Assembly (NCBI GenBank): GCA_002898355.1
Contig: BEHD01000001.1
Location: 1-64,000 of the forward strand
Length of the DNA stretch: 64,000 nucleotides
Source: an archaeon HR01
GTDB taxonomy: Archaea > Thermoproteota > Nitrososphaeria_A > Caldarchaeales > Caldarchaeaceae
Direction: 5' to 3'
Shown here: positions 26,588-36,195 of the stretch, one piece after another
Position numbering within the stretch: the first letter of the stretch is position 1
Layout: each line of letters begins with the position of its first letter
Position numbers and translations under genes: made by a program
The notes under the pieces: generated by a model
What the model saw: only the letters and a program-made list of their open reading frames with translations
The model's database searches: none
Told to the model about the DNA's origin: nothing

Positions 26588-26634
26588 CCGCTGGAGATGA
26601 CGGTTCCCACCCTAGAGATGGGAACCCGAAGCGG
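26588..26634 (+). ncRNA. structured hairpin in the pre-23S leader
   Basis: CCGCT...AGCGG encloses a longer stem GGTTCCCA/TGGGAACC, with GGAGATGA opposite CGA between them. The asymmetric loop with GA/GA content resembles a kink-turn. It may be a processing signal or an embedded small RNA; no complete C/D or H/ACA box set is seen. Confidence 0.45.
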
Positions 26635-26655
26635 AAGAAGCTCACAGCCTTCAAT

Positions 26656-26697
26656 GACCGCGCCCAAGGGTATGGATGCGTCGCCAACTGGACGAGC
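26656..26697 (+). promoter_or_regulatory. pre-23S processing stem, 5' half
   Basis: GACCGCGCCCAAGGGTATGGATGCG and following bases pair with 33594-33639 across the whole gene. Next to mature 23S a short helix (TCGCC/GGGCGA) flanked by small bulges forms a bulge-helix-bulge motif, the site for the archaeal splicing endonuclease. Confidence 0.8.
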
Positions 26698-27922
26698 AGA
26701 CGCCTTAGGCCAGAGTACGCCAGCCGGTGGATAACTCGGCTCGGGGGCCGAGGAAGGGCGTGGCAAGCTGCGATAAGCCCCGGGTAGCCGCAGGCAGGCG
26801 TTGATCCGGGGATGCCCGAATGGGATTTCCTGACGCCGACCACTTCGGTGGTTGGTGTCGCTCCAGGCTTTAAGCCCTGGAGGGGGAACCACCCGAACGG
26901 AAGCATCCAAGTAGGGTGAGGAGAGGAAATCAAAACGAGACTCCCTGAGTAACGGCGAGTGAAAGGGGACCAGGCCAAACCGAACCGCCGTGGGAAACCA
27001 TGGTGGGATGTGGAGTTATGGGTGCAGCCGCCCTCCCCTGTCCGGCGATTCGAAGCGACCTGGAATGGTCCGCCATAGAGGGTGAAAGCCCCGTAGAAGA
27101 AGTCGGACGAGGAGATGGGCTGCCACCCGAGTACCATACCTCGGATATGGTGTGGGAAGTTGGGAGCCACCGGCTTCCAAGCCTAAGTACCTCCCGAGAC
27201 CGATAGCGCAGCAGTACCGTGAGGGAAAGTTGAAAACTACCCCGGGAGGGGGGTGAAAAGCGGTTGAAACCGGCTGGTAATAGACGAGGGCTGCTCCCAA
27301 GGTACTCCATCCGAATGCACCCACGTGGGTGCGTAGGGTGGATTATCCGGGGTAGCCCGCTCCGTCTTGAAACACGGGCCGGGGAGTTCACCGTTGTGGC
27401 GAGCTTAACGGCTCACCAAAGCCGGTAGGCGTAGGGAAACCGAGAGCCCGCAACCGGTGTAAGCCGGTGAGGGGCCGGGTCCGAACAGGGCCTGTAGTCA
27501 CAGCGGTGAGGCTAGAAACCGGGCGATCTAGCCCTGGGTAGGGTGAAGCCGGGCGAAAGCTCGGTGGAGGCCCGAACGCGTCCTGACGTGCAATTCGGTG
27601 CGTTGACCTGGGGCTAGGGGCTAAAAACCAATCTAGCCCGGTGATAGCTAGTTCCTCCCGAAGTGTCTCGCAGGACAGCCTCGGCGGAGGCCGCCTGCGG
27701 GGTAGAGCACCGATGGGGTGGTAAGGGCTCGAAAGGGCCCACCATCCTTTCGAACTCCGAATCCGCAGGCGCCGGAGAAGCCGGGAGTGGGGTGTGCGGG
27801 GTAAGCTCGCACGCCGAGAGGGGAACAACCCAGACCGCGGGTTAAGGCCCCCAAGTGCCCGCTAAGTGACAAACCAAAGGGCGTCTCCCTCCTAAGACAG
27901 CGGGGAGGTGGGAACAGAAGCT

Positions 27923-27962
<40 letters not shown>

Positions 27963-28479
27963 AGGGGGGCCCCGAAAATTGACGGGTCTAAGCGGGCCGC
28001 CGAAACCCGGGTTCACCCAGTCTTGGGCTGGGTGGAGGTAGGGAGGCGTGGCGGTTGGGTGGAAGCAGGGCCGTGAGGTCCTGTGGACCGACCGCCAATG
28101 TAGATCCCGGCGGTAGTAACAGCGAAGCGGGGTGGGAATCCCCGCCGCCGAAGGGGCAAGGGTCTCCCGGCAATGCGTCGTCAGCCGGGAGTAAGCCGGT
28201 CCTAAGGCCGACCTTAACCGGGTAGGCCGAAAGGGAAACCGGTTAAGATTCCGGTGCCTCCGGAGTACGTGCGGCAACGCAAGCCCGGCATCCGACGCTT
28301 CGGGGTAGGCTGAGCAGGGCCGTAGCTCTGTCTAAGCGTATAAGCCTGGGGAGTGGCGTAAAGCCGAGAACCAGGTGAAAGCGCCAACGGCCGCCCGTAT
28401 GGGCGGTTCAGCTGATCCCTGGAGCCCGTGAAAAGGGTGCTGGGAAGGATCTCCGGAGACCGTGCCAAGAACTGACACC

Positions 28480-28514
<35 letters not shown>

Positions 28515-28640
28515 TCACTCCAGGGCGAGGGAACTCGGCAAACTAGCCCCGTAACTTCGGGATAAGGGGTGCCTGAGGCCTTGGCCGGAAGGCTGGGGCC
28601 TTAGGTCGCAGTGACAAGGGGGTCCTGACTGTTTAATAAA

Positions 28641-28861
28641 CGGGCGTGACCACCTAATGATGCGCCGAGGATGAGAAAGACAATCAACCCATATCTCGCT
28701 GGTTTTCTCTAGTTAAACGAGAAATCAGAGCAACTGATACAAACGGTTAACATATCGTTTTGGTAAAATTTTCGGTTACAAATTCACGGAAAACATGACC
28801 TTAATAAACTAATCCAGTGCTTATCCTCGGCAAAGCTGAAGGTGCTTCTGCCCGGTTAAAA
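28641..28861 (+). other. 23S intron 1 (about 221 nt, no gene)
   Basis: Interrupts the conserved GUUUAAUAAA|AACAUAGG segment in domain IV (near E. coli 1780). Ends CGGGC...GCCCG can form the bulge-helix-bulge. AT-rich interior with no ORF of note. Boundaries within a few nt. Confidence 0.88.
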
Positions 28862-28985
28862 AACATAGGTAGCCGCAAGGCCGAAAGGCTGTGAACGGCT
28901 ATTGAATCCTGGCCAGTGCGGGTACTCGAAAGCCGGGTTCAACCGGCATAAGGGCCCGTAAACGCCGGGAGTAACTCTGACTCTC

Positions 28986-30117
28986 GAGCTAAAGGGAGTC
29001 GTTAAACCCGGCTGTATGCGGGGAATTCCAGAGCCCCCAACTACCTTAAAAGGTAACAATGTTGGGGGTTATGAGGAAGACCCGCAGGAAACCCCTGCCA
29101 AAGTGGTAGCCATGCTCACCGATTTCTCCGACATAATCGACCCAGAGGAACTTCCTAACAGGCTTAGCCAGCTCAAGTGGCACATAACAGGGTTCGTCGA
29201 CGGAGACGGAAGCTTCCCGATAATCCTTTCACCCGACGGTGGAAAAAAATTCGGCTGGCTAATCCAGCCAAGGTTTGAGGTGGAGCTTCGAAGCAGCACA
29301 GACTCCGAGGTCATGCTCAAGGTGATCTGCAGAGCCATGCAGATTAGGCCAAAGATATTCGCCGGCGAAAACTACGTCAAACTCATCGTTACCAACAGGA
29401 GGATGCTGCTGGAGAAGGTGGTTCCCTTCTTCGAAAAATACAGGCCAGCGGTCAAGTGGCTGGACTTCAAAATAATGAGCGAGGTTGCGCAAGACCTTCA
29501 GCAGAAGAGACATCTAGAATACGATGGATTCAAGGAGATCATCAGAAAAATATACTCCATCCCACGGGACGGAGAGACAAGAAGGAAGTGGAGGTTCGAG
29601 GACATAATCAAGGACGAGGAGCCGCCGCCTCCCCGTGAAGACACTAGGACAAGACTGCCCAGCGGACTTGTACCGCTCAAACACTACGTCGCAGGCTTCA
29701 TAGACGCCGAAGGCTCACTCGGATTCGACGTAAACAGGGAGACAAGGTCGATAACACCGTATCTCACGATAACCAGCTCCGAGACAGATGTTCTGAGGAA
29801 AATTAGATGGCTTCTAGGCTGTGGAGAAATCAGCAGAGGAAGGCTTCAGATCTACGGCGTCAACAACATCGTTAACAGGGTTGCACCGTTCCTCGACAGA
29901 CAGAAGCTAATAGCAAAAAGGACAACCTACAAGATGTTTAAGCAGATACTTGAGACGGTAGTCAGAGGCGATCACAAGAGAAACTTCCAAGAAACCGTTG
30001 AACTCGTCAATATGTTGAACAAAACTGCAGGGGGATCCCCAGAGACCATACGCCGGGCGCCCTCAGCAAATGGAGGGGGCGAAGATATGGTCCAGCACCC
30101 GTAAAAAAGGGTGTTGC
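28986..30117 (+). other. 23S intron 2 (about 1,132 nt) with LAGLIDADG gene
   Basis: Splits ...GTAACTCTGACTCTC|TTAAGGTAGCCAAATGCC (about E. coli 1925-1927). The exon joined by removal matches the universal UAAGGUAGCG region. Contains the two-motif homing endonuclease gene at 29016-30104. Confidence 0.92.
29016..30104 (+). CDS. LAGLIDADG homing endonuclease of 23S intron 2
   Basis: 362 aa with two LAGLIDADG motifs: HITGFVDGDGSF (about residue 53) and HYVAGFIDAEGSL (about residue 225), so it should act as a monomer cleaving the intronless 23S gene. Acidic catalytic residues are kept in both motifs. The intron encloses the gene entirely. ATG 29016 is the track start; a later ATG at 29112 would remove a low-information N-terminus. 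No clear TATA box at -25. Confidence 0.9.
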   Translation: MRGIPEPPTTLKGNNVGGYEEDPQETPAKVVAMLTDFSDIIDPEELPNRLSQLKWHITGFVDGDGSFPIILSPDGGKKFGWLIQPRFEVELRSSTDSEVMLKVICRAMQIRPKIFAGENYVKLIVTNRRMLLEKVVPFFEKYRPAVKWLDFKIMSEVAQDLQQKRHLEYDGFKEIIRKIYSIPRDGETRRKWRFEDIIKDEEPPPPREDTRTRLPSGLVPLKHYVAGFIDAEGSLGFDVNRETRSITPYLTITSSETDVLRKIRWLLGCGEISRGRLQIYGVNNIVNRVAPFLDRQKLIAKRTTYKMFKQILETVVRGDHKRNFQETVELVNMLNKTAGGSPETIRRAPSANGGGEDMVQHP

Positions 30118-30147
30118 TTAAGGTAGCCAAATGCCTTGTCGGGTAAG

Positions 30148-30811
30148 GGCTACGGTGACCGTTGGAGGGGATGCTGGAGTGGAAAGCTTATCTTTCCTTG
30201 GTAAATAGTGGGTAGGTTAGGTGTTTGAAGACATGGATGAAGACTACGCGTACCTGCTCGGAGCCATTCGTGATGCATGTGTCTACTTGCCTGAGTATGA
30301 GCTAAAGTTTGTCCAGAGAGAAGTCAGGTGGCTCACCGACGTTATTAAACCCAAGATGCAACGAGTGTTTGGTCTTGATAAACTCAAAGTGAGGATGAGA
30401 AGGGACAGGCTTTTTGAACTCAAAGCAAACTCGAAGAAGATGGTTGAGAGATTGATTCGGGAGGCAAACGTTGACCGAAGACCCATGGATACGCCGTATA
30501 TAGTAAAGCAGATGCAGTTAGACATACAATTACACTATGTTGCTGGCTTCTATGACGCTGAAGGCGATAAGAGAGGAGATAGAATAAGATTTTGGCAGTC
30601 TTGGCATCAAGAGGGTAACTGTCCACCGCTGGAGTTTATAGCCTCAGTCTTAGCGGATGCAGGTATTGAAACACGTCTTTATAGGCTTGGCAGAAGAAAA
30701 GGCAAATTGTTTGAGTTTTGTCTAGAAATTTCTCAAATTTATCAGAAAAAAATGTTTTATTTGTTGATCCCACTCCAGCATCCGAGCCTGGTCCTCCGAG
30801 CCCCCCGAGAG
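30148..30811 (+). other. 23S intron 3 (about 664 nt) with LAGLIDADG gene
   Basis: Inserted in GTCGGGTAAG|TTCCGACG (about E. coli 1953-1955), the same conserved region that carries the Desulfurococcus I-DmoI intron. Only a 30-nt exon (30118-30147) separates it from intron 2. The boundary may be shifted by 1 nt because of a G at both junctions. Confidence 0.92.
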
Positions 30812-30826
30812 TTCCGACGTGCATGA
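30221..30826 (+). CDS. LAGLIDADG homing endonuclease of 23S intron 3
   Basis: 201 aa, two motifs: AYLLGAIRDACVY (about residue 9) and HYVAGFYDAEGDK (about residue 106); the size and site suggest an I-DmoI-like enzyme, although the first motif is atypical. The frame leaves the intron and ends 15 nt inside the next 23S exon, so its last codons are rRNA sequence. GTG start; a TATA-like GCTTATCTTT lies about 33 nt upstream inside the intron. Confidence 0.87.
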   Translation: MFEDMDEDYAYLLGAIRDACVYLPEYELKFVQREVRWLTDVIKPKMQRVFGLDKLKVRMRRDRLFELKANSKKMVERLIREANVDRRPMDTPYIVKQMQLDIQLHYVAGFYDAEGDKRGDRIRFWQSWHQEGNCPPLEFIASVLADAGIETRLYRLGRRKGKLFEFCLEISQIYQKKMFYLLIPLQHPSLVLRAPREFRRA

Positions 30827-31306
30827 ATGGATCAACGAGGGCCCCGCTGTCCCCGCCTGGAGCCCCGTGAACCCACGTAACGTGGGCGAACAGTCCACGA
30901 CCTCCCAACGGGGAAAGAAGACCCTGTGGAGCTTTACTGCAGCCTGTCGCTGGGATGTGGACGGATGTGCAGAGCGTAGCCGGGAGCCGTCGATCCCCGC
31001 CTCTCCGGGGGTGGGGGGAGGCGCCCCTGTAACACCGGCCACGTCTGTTTGCATCTCTCACCGGCGCGGAAGCGCTGGAACAACGGCAGGTGGGCAGTTT
31101 GGCTGGGGCGGCACCCCCTTGAAAAGATATCGAGGGGGCCCAAAGGTCGGCTTAGGCGGGACAGAAACCCGCCGTGAAGTGCAAGGGCAAAAGCCGGCTT
31201 GACAGGACCCTTGAAAGCAAGGGGTCCTGGGGGGAAACCCAGGCCTAGCGATCCATCGGCTCCCACCGGTGGGGGCCGGTGGTGACAGAAAAGTTACCCC
31301 AGGGAT

Positions 31307-31621
31307 ATTGCGCGCAGCAACCATAAAAGCCGCCGATACAGGCTCCTGCAGGGTGTCTGAAGACCTATACTACTTAAGCCTCGATAAACTCGCTTTATTG
31401 GAGAACGGATTTGACAGAATGATGTCAAATTACTCGAAGCTGCCCGCAGAGTATTAGAAAACCATGGCTTGGAATGTGGGAAAATAACACGTTCAAGAGA
31501 TGTGTATGCCCTACCGATTTATGGTAGGGGTAGAATGGCCCAATTTATGAAACACATAGGCTTCAGACACCCTGAAAAAAGGAGAATGATGAGGCGGAAG
31601 GTTGTCCTGGCGCAACCCTAG
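31307..31621 (+). other. 23S intron 4 (about 315 nt) with gene remnant
   Basis: Interrupts CCCCAGGGAT|AACAGGCTCG, i.e. between positions equivalent to E. coli U2449 and A2450, directly beside the catalytic A2451. Intron ends TTGCGC/GCGCAA pair. Contains only the 3' part of a homing endonuclease gene. Confidence 0.92.
31353..31621 (+). pseudogene. remnant of a LAGLIDADG homing endonuclease in intron 4
   Basis: The C-terminal part of a LAGLIDADG-type protein is visible in two frames: VSEDLYYLSLDKLALLENGFD and, after a frameshift near 31415, NDVKLLEAARRVLENHG...YALPIYGRGRMAQFMKHIGF and HPEKRRMM. The end of such proteins typically reads IGFxHPxK. No LAGLIDADG motif remains. The second frame stops exactly at the intron 3' end (TAG 31619-31621). 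Confidence 0.7.
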
Positions 31622-31652
31622 AACAGGCTCGTCGCGGGCGAGAGTCCCCATC

Positions 31653-32501
31653 CCGCGCCCGTTGGGGGAGCGGATAAATAATCCAGAGGATCACAATCGA
31701 TGAGTTGAATTCGGAGACGATTGACGTCTTAGAATCCTTGTCACCCACCTACATCCGCACATATGTTAGATCGGTTGACGAGGACCTGATAATAGTTGAG
31801 GGCAAAAGTGGTGGCAAAAAATTTAGAGACACTCTGCCGCGTTACATACGCTTTGACCAAGAATGCTGCTATAACATCGGACTATGGTTAGGCGATAGAT
31901 GGGGAGGAAAATCAAGGGTTGGCATCAAAAACAAAGACGTTGAACTGATAGCCGCTTTTTACTGGTTCCTGCGAAAAAAGATGAAACAGGATAGTCCTAG
32001 GTTCTTGTCGTAAAAAAGAACAGCAACGTAAGCATTGAGCCGACAACCAACATAAACCTTCCAACCACCCCGGTTGAGGTGATAGACAACACAATATTTG
32101 GGCCGTGGATCTACGCTGTATTTGTTCAGAATGGTGCATTGAGAACAAAAGTCATGAACCAAATCGAGAACACACTACTGCTAAGATTTGAGTCCTCTGG
32201 AGAAGAGGTTGCAGCATCATTTATGGCAGGTGTGCTCGATGCAGAAGGCGGATTCGAGCACAATAAAAAGAGAGTAGCTATCTCTGTCTCGCTGAGTAAA
32301 AAATCAGGTACCTTTGAGTTTGAACTCTACTCCAATTTATTGAGAAAATTGGGCGTAAAATTTTTCACAGTTAAAGACGATGAATCAATTGTTTTAAGAA
32401 TCCCGCATGGTCAAATCCCTGTTTTATGTGACAAAGTTGCATCAATAATGCGCTGCAGCCGTAAGGTATCGCTCCTCCAACACTGGGCGGGAGGATAAAT
32501 C
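31653..32501 (+). other. 23S intron 5 (about 849 nt) with disrupted LAGLIDADG gene
   Basis: Lies 31 nt after intron 4, splitting GAGTCCCCATC|GACCCCGCGG (about E. coli 2480/2481). Ends are partly complementary (GCGCCCG.../...TGGGCGGG). Contains a homing endonuclease gene split by one frameshift. Confidence 0.9.
31705..32498 (+). pseudogene. frameshifted LAGLIDADG homing endonuclease of intron 5
   Basis: Two consecutive frames together make one protein. Frame A (31705-32013) has the first motif NIGLWLGDRWG; frame B (open from about 31995 to 32498) has the second, FMAGVLDAEGGF, and a normal C-terminus. The frames overlap around CCTAGGTTCTTGTCG, so one indel accounts for the break. A TATA-like GATAAATAAT lies ~28 nt before the TTG start at 31705. 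Either a young pseudogene or an error in the sequence. Confidence 0.75.
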
Positions 32502-32610
32502 GACCCCGCGGCTTGGTACCTCGATGTCGGCTCTTCCCAACCTGGCCGTGCAGAAGCGGCCAAGGGTGCGGCTGTTCGCCGATCAAAGGGGAACGTGAGC
32601 TGGGTTTAGA

Positions 32611-33247
32611 CGCCTCGTCTGGGGGAGTTCTTATATTTACTGTTGTGTTATCTGGGGTATGTCCGGTTGGGAGAGGCTGCAGGTTATCTATGGCTCTTTG
32701 CTGGGTGATGCATGGTTGGATAAGCCAGCCGATGGCAATGCAAGGCTTCAAGTTAGACACAGTATAAAACAGCGTGGTTATGTTGAGTTCAAAAACCGTG
32801 TGTTAAAGCCGTTAAGCCTCGACCTGATATTCTATGAGTATCTTGATAGAAGAACAGGCAAAACCTATAGACAGGTAGGGTTCAATACACGTAGACATCC
32901 TCTGTTCACGTATTTGCGGCTGTTGTTTTATAACAACGGCGTGAAAACATTCCCTGTAGAGCTGTTTGACGATATGGATGAGATTGCCCTGGCAATCTTC
33001 ATAGGCGATGATGGTACGTTTGATAAAAACGCAGGAACGGTCAAGATATCAGTGGATAGTTACAGGCTTAGAGAAAGAGAATTGATACGGGCATGGCTCG
33101 AGAGAAAATTCAGCCTAAAAACAACATTACAGAAGGATAGAGTATACGTCCTCAAAAGCAGCCTCCCAACCCTAGTTAAGATAGTGTCACAGTACATGCC
33201 AGAAAGCATCCATTATAAACTATCTCCCCCTTGACAGGCGGAACAAA
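32611..33247 (+). other. 23S intron 6 (about 637 nt) with LAGLIDADG gene
   Basis: Splits GCTGGGTTTAGA|CCGTCGTGAG (about E. coli 2589/2590), between the PTC bases U2585 and A2602. Intron ends GCCTCGTCTGGGGGAG and CTCCCCCTTGACAGGC pair. Confidence 0.92.
32659..33234 (+). CDS. LAGLIDADG homing endonuclease of 23S intron 6
   Basis: 191 aa, motifs IYGSLLGDAWLD (about residue 10) and LAIFIGDDGTFD (about residue 113), the GSLLGDG-type subgroup of LAGLIDADG enzymes. ATG 32659 lies ~27 nt after the TATA-like CTTATATTT inside the intron, so the gene may have its own leaderless mRNA. Stop is 13 nt before the 3' splice site. Confidence 0.9.
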   Translation: MSGWERLQVIYGSLLGDAWLDKPADGNARLQVRHSIKQRGYVEFKNRVLKPLSLDLIFYEYLDRRTGKTYRQVGFNTRRHPLFTYLRLLFYNNGVKTFPVELFDDMDEIALAIFIGDDGTFDKNAGTVKISVDSYRLRERELIRAWLERKFSLKTTLQKDRVYVLKSSLPTLVKIVSQYMPESIHYKLSPP

Positions 33248-33593
33248 CCGTCGTGAGACAGATCGGATTTTACCTGTTGGGAGTGCTGGCTGCCTGAGGG
33301 GAAGGTGCTCCCAGTACGAGAGGAACGGAGCGCCGGGGCCAACGGTTTACCGGTTGTCCTACAGGGCACTGCCGGGCAGCTGCGCCCCCGCGGATAAGGG
33401 CTGAAAGCATCTAAGCTCGAAGCCGCTCCCGAAAATAGGCAGCCGCTCGCTGGATAAGGGCCTGGCGACAGGCCTGTTCCGGCGACGAGGGCTCCCGTAG
33501 AAGACGGGTTTGATGGGGTGGGGGTGTACGGATGGAGGCTTCGGCCGGACATCCTCAGCCCGCCACTCCCAACCGCCCGAGTGGCCTAAGGAA

Positions 33594-33639
33594 AGCTCGT
33601 CTGGGCGAAAACGCATCCACCCTCTCATGGGCGCGGTCC
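33594..33639 (+). promoter_or_regulatory. pre-23S processing stem, 3' half
   Basis: GCTCGTCTGGGCGAAAACGCATCC...TGGGCGCGGTC is complementary to 26656-26697. Together they bring the two ends of the pre-23S RNA into one bulge-helix-bulge. Confidence 0.8.
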
Positions 33640-33730
33640 AAATTCCCTTGCTGTGTTCAGCCCCGAGGTATGGTGGAGAATATCGAGGCGCCAAAACCGT
33701 TATAATTGGAGACGCAGACACTAACTGGAA

Positions 33731-34426
33731 ATGATAGTAGTGGATAGCAACGAGGCCTCCGAGAACTCCAGGATTTACGCCTCCCTGCAGAAGGTTGTTC
33801 AGACAGCGGTCAAGCCGCTCCCCGCCGGCGACTACATGATAGTGGGGAGGGAGATGAACGCTTTGATTGAGAGGAAGACCATAATGGATTTCCTCAACAG
33901 CCTGAGGGGGAGGCTCTGGGACCAGCTCAGCCTCCTCAAAGAGTTTGAGGGTGAGAAGGTGTTAATCCTAGAGGGCTACCTCGGCCTCTACAGGAAACGG
34001 GGCTGGCGGGAGGTTTCGATTCTAGCCCTCATGGATAGGATAGTCAACAAGTGGGGTGTACCCATAATCCCCACCCCAGACATACGTGGCACGCTGACAT
34101 ATCTTGTGTGGAAGAACAAGTCGCTGGGAGAGGCTGAAGAGTTTCGGGAGTATCCGCTGAGGCTTAAGAGGAAGGAGATGGAAGCGGGGGAGCAGGCTCT
34201 CTACGTGCTGGAGGGGCTTTGCGGGCATCAGACAGCCAAAGCGATGCTACTCCACTTCAAAACACTGCGAAACCTCTTCACAGCCCTCGACCCGAATAAC
34301 CCGGCAGCCCTGGCCGAGCTGTCGAAAGTCAAGGTCGGCGGGAGGAGGGCCCCCGAAAAGATAGTGAAAAAAATGGTTGAGGTGGCGAATGTGGAGTTTA
34401 CCGGCTTGAGGGGTGGCGGTGACTAG
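33731..34426 (+). CDS. XPF/ERCC4-type structure-specific nuclease (short archaeal form)
   Basis: 231 aa, the helicase-less short form. Nuclease motif [21 protein letters not shown] (ERKxxxD) near residue 47, preceded by [10 protein letters not shown]-terminal helix-hairpin-helix region [15 protein letters not shown]. Cuts branched DNA at 3' flaps in repair. Crenarchaeal homologues bind PCNA through a C-terminal box; none is clear here. TATA-like TTATAATT at about -30. Confidence 0.88.
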   Translation: MIVVDSNEASENSRIYASLQKVVQTAVKPLPAGDYMIVGREMNALIERKTIMDFLNSLRGRLWDQLSLLKEFEGEKVLILEGYLGLYRKRGWREVSILALMDRIVNKWGVPIIPTPDIRGTLTYLVWKNKSLGEAEEFREYPLRLKRKEMEAGEQALYVLEGLCGHQTAKAMLLHFKTLRNLFTALDPNNPAALAELSKVKVGGRRAPEKIVKKMVEVANVEFTGLRGGGD

Positions 34427-35823
34427 CCGCCGAGGAACTTTCTCTCAACCTCAGGCAGCCAGCTCAGCTCCTTCTTCAACCTCTCTATAGATTTCCTGAT
34501 CTCCTCCTCCGGATAGTACCATGGAGGAAGCTTCCCCTCGAAGAACTCCTCGTAGGCGTGGAGGTCGAAGGCACCGTGGCCGCAGAGGTTGAACAGGATA
34601 ACCTTCTCCTCCCCTGTCTGCTTGCATCTCAGCGCCTCGTCTATAACATATCTTATGGTGTGGGATGGCTCCGGTCCCGGGAGGAAGCCCTCAGCCTTGG
34701 CGAAGGTTACCGCAGCATCAAACACCGAAACCTGGTCGTAGGCTCTCGGCTCTATCCATTTCTCATGGAGTAGCAGGCATAGGGTTGGTGCGTCACCGTG
34801 ATATCTCAACCCGCCTGCGTGTATGGGTGCGGGTATGAAGTCGGAGCCGAGGGTGTACATGGGTAGGAGCGGCGTCATCTTGGCTGTGTCGCCGAAGTCG
34901 TAGGTGTAGATGCCCTTGGTCATGGTCGGGCAGGCGGTGGGCTCGGTTGCTACGAACTTAACCGGCTTGGGCGCCTTCTTCGAGACAACCTCGTAGTAGA
35001 AGGGCCACATAAGCCCTGAGAAGCTGCTACCGCCTCCGACGCAGCCAGCCACAATGTCCGGATAGTCATCAACCTGCTTCAACTGCTCCAAAGCCTCAAG
35101 CCCCTGCACAGTCTGATGTAGGAGGACATGATTTAGAACACTGCCGAGACTATATCTTGTGTTGTCATGTGTAACACAGTCCTCTAGGGCCTCGCTTATA
35201 GCGATACCCAGGCTGCCTGGATGGTTGGGGTCTTTGGCCAGGAGGGATCTTCCGAAGTTTGTTTTGTCGCTGGGGCTCGGTACGACGTCAGCACCCCATG
35301 AATGCATCAGCATTTTCCTGGCGGGTTTCTGGAGGTAGCTGGCCCGCACCATATAGACCATGCACTTAAGGCCGAAGAGGTTTGTGGCGAAGGATAGGGC
35401 GCTTCCCCACTGTCCGGCACCCGTCTCCGTGGTCAGCCTCTCAATCCCCTCCTTCATGTTGTAGTAGGCCTGAGCCACCGCTGTGTTGGGCTTGTGGGAG
35501 CCTGGCGGCGACACACCCTCATGCTTGAAGTATATCCTGGCAGGTGTTTTGAGGGCTTTCTCCAGCCTCTCAGCCCTGTAGAGGGGTGTGGGCCTCCACA
35601 TACGTAGGACATCCCTCACCTCCTCAGGTATCGGTATCCACCTCTCGCTGCTGAGCTCCTGCCTTAACAGCTCCTTCGCAAAGATCCTCTCCAGCTTGGC
35701 GGGGTTTACAGGCTCTTTCGTGGATGGGTCGATGGGTGGTGGAAGGGGTCTGGGCAGGTCGGGCAGTATGTTGTACCAATTTTTAGGTATCTCATCATCG
35801 CTTAATACAATCTTTTTGGACAT
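34423..35823 (-). CDS. trpB2: tryptophan synthase beta-like protein TrpB2
   Basis: PLP enzyme, 466 aa from ATG 35823. The PLP lysine is in [13 protein letters not shown] and the phosphate-binding loop is GCVGGGSSF; long N-terminus and [13 protein letters not shown] identify the TrpB2 rather than TrpB1 type. Condenses indole with serine; often acts without TrpA. The track extends to 35955, but the extra sequence is the conserved upstream element shared with the methyltransferase operon. No other trp genes in the window. Confidence 0.88.
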   Translation of the reverse strand: MSKKIVLSDDEIPKNWYNILPDLPRPLPPPIDPSTKEPVNPAKLERIFAKELLRQELSSERWIPIPEEVRDVLRMWRPTPLYRAERLEKALKTPARIYFKHEGVSPPGSHKPNTAVAQAYYNMKEGIERLTTETGAGQWGSALSFATNLFGLKCMVYMVRASYLQKPARKMLMHSWGADVVPSPSDKTNFGRSLLAKDPNHPGSLGIAISEALEDCVTHDNTRYSLGSVLNHVLLHQTVQGLEALEQLKQVDDYPDIVAGCVGGGSSFSGLMWPFYYEVVSKKAPKPVKFVATEPTACPTMTKGIYTYDFGDTAKMTPLLPMYTLGSDFIPAPIHAGGLRYHGDAPTLCLLLHEKWIEPRAYDQVSVFDAAVTFAKAEGFLPGPEPSHTIRYVIDEALRCKQTGEEKVILFNLCGHGAFDLHAYEEFFEGKLPPWYYPEEEIRKSIERLKKELSWLPEVERKFLGG

Positions 35824-35903
35824 GTTTTGAATAGGGTCTAGATGCATATAAGCTTTTTCAAAAAAGGCCTCGACAACCTTGGTCTGGCAGCCCGCCCTCG
35901 AAC
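35824..35903 (-). promoter_or_regulatory. trpB2 upstream element, similar to 37916-37996
   Basis: Reads GGCGGGCTGCCAGACCAAGG, GTTGTCG, GCCTTTTTTGAAAAAG, CTTATATGC and ends ATTCAAAACATG at the start codon. TATATGC about 25 nt before ATG is the TATA box. The blocks recur in order before the methyltransferase operon. Confidence 0.65.
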
Positions 35904-36195
35904 AGATACAAGCCCTGTGGATGCCTTCCCAAGCCGCCAGAGGATTTTCTCCCATTAGAGCATCGTCATGAGTAGGTGAGGAGCATGGCCTCCATCAAAA
36001 ACTGCAGGAAGTCGTCAACCTCGGAGAGAATCTCGACAGCCACCCTTCTCGGTCTCAATTATGCCACCAGCTCGCCCTAACCGCCCTCCTACAACCACCC
36101 GCTAATCCTCCCCAACCCCATAGCCAAAGCCTGCACACCTTCATCACTGAATCAGGCCAGCCCAGCCTAATCAACCACACACCAGGGTGTTTCCA
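35904..36195. other. intergenic stretch, no supported gene
   Basis: About 290 bp between the trpB2 upstream element and the R-M-like operon. A 30-codon minus-strand ORF (TTG 36058, [19 protein letters not shown]) looks coding-like but is too short to support. Confidence 0.4.

Noticed and set aside
30636-31324. ORFs on both strands across 30.6-31.3 kb
   Set aside because: They lie over 23S exon 4 and contain no domain.
31269-31457. 62-aa ORF in the track
   Set aside because: Begins in 23S exon; only the part after 31353 shows endonuclease-derived sequence, so it was treated as part of the remnant.
35966-36058. 30-codon minus-strand ORF upstream of trpB2
   Set aside because: Coding-like but too short, no promoter or family support.
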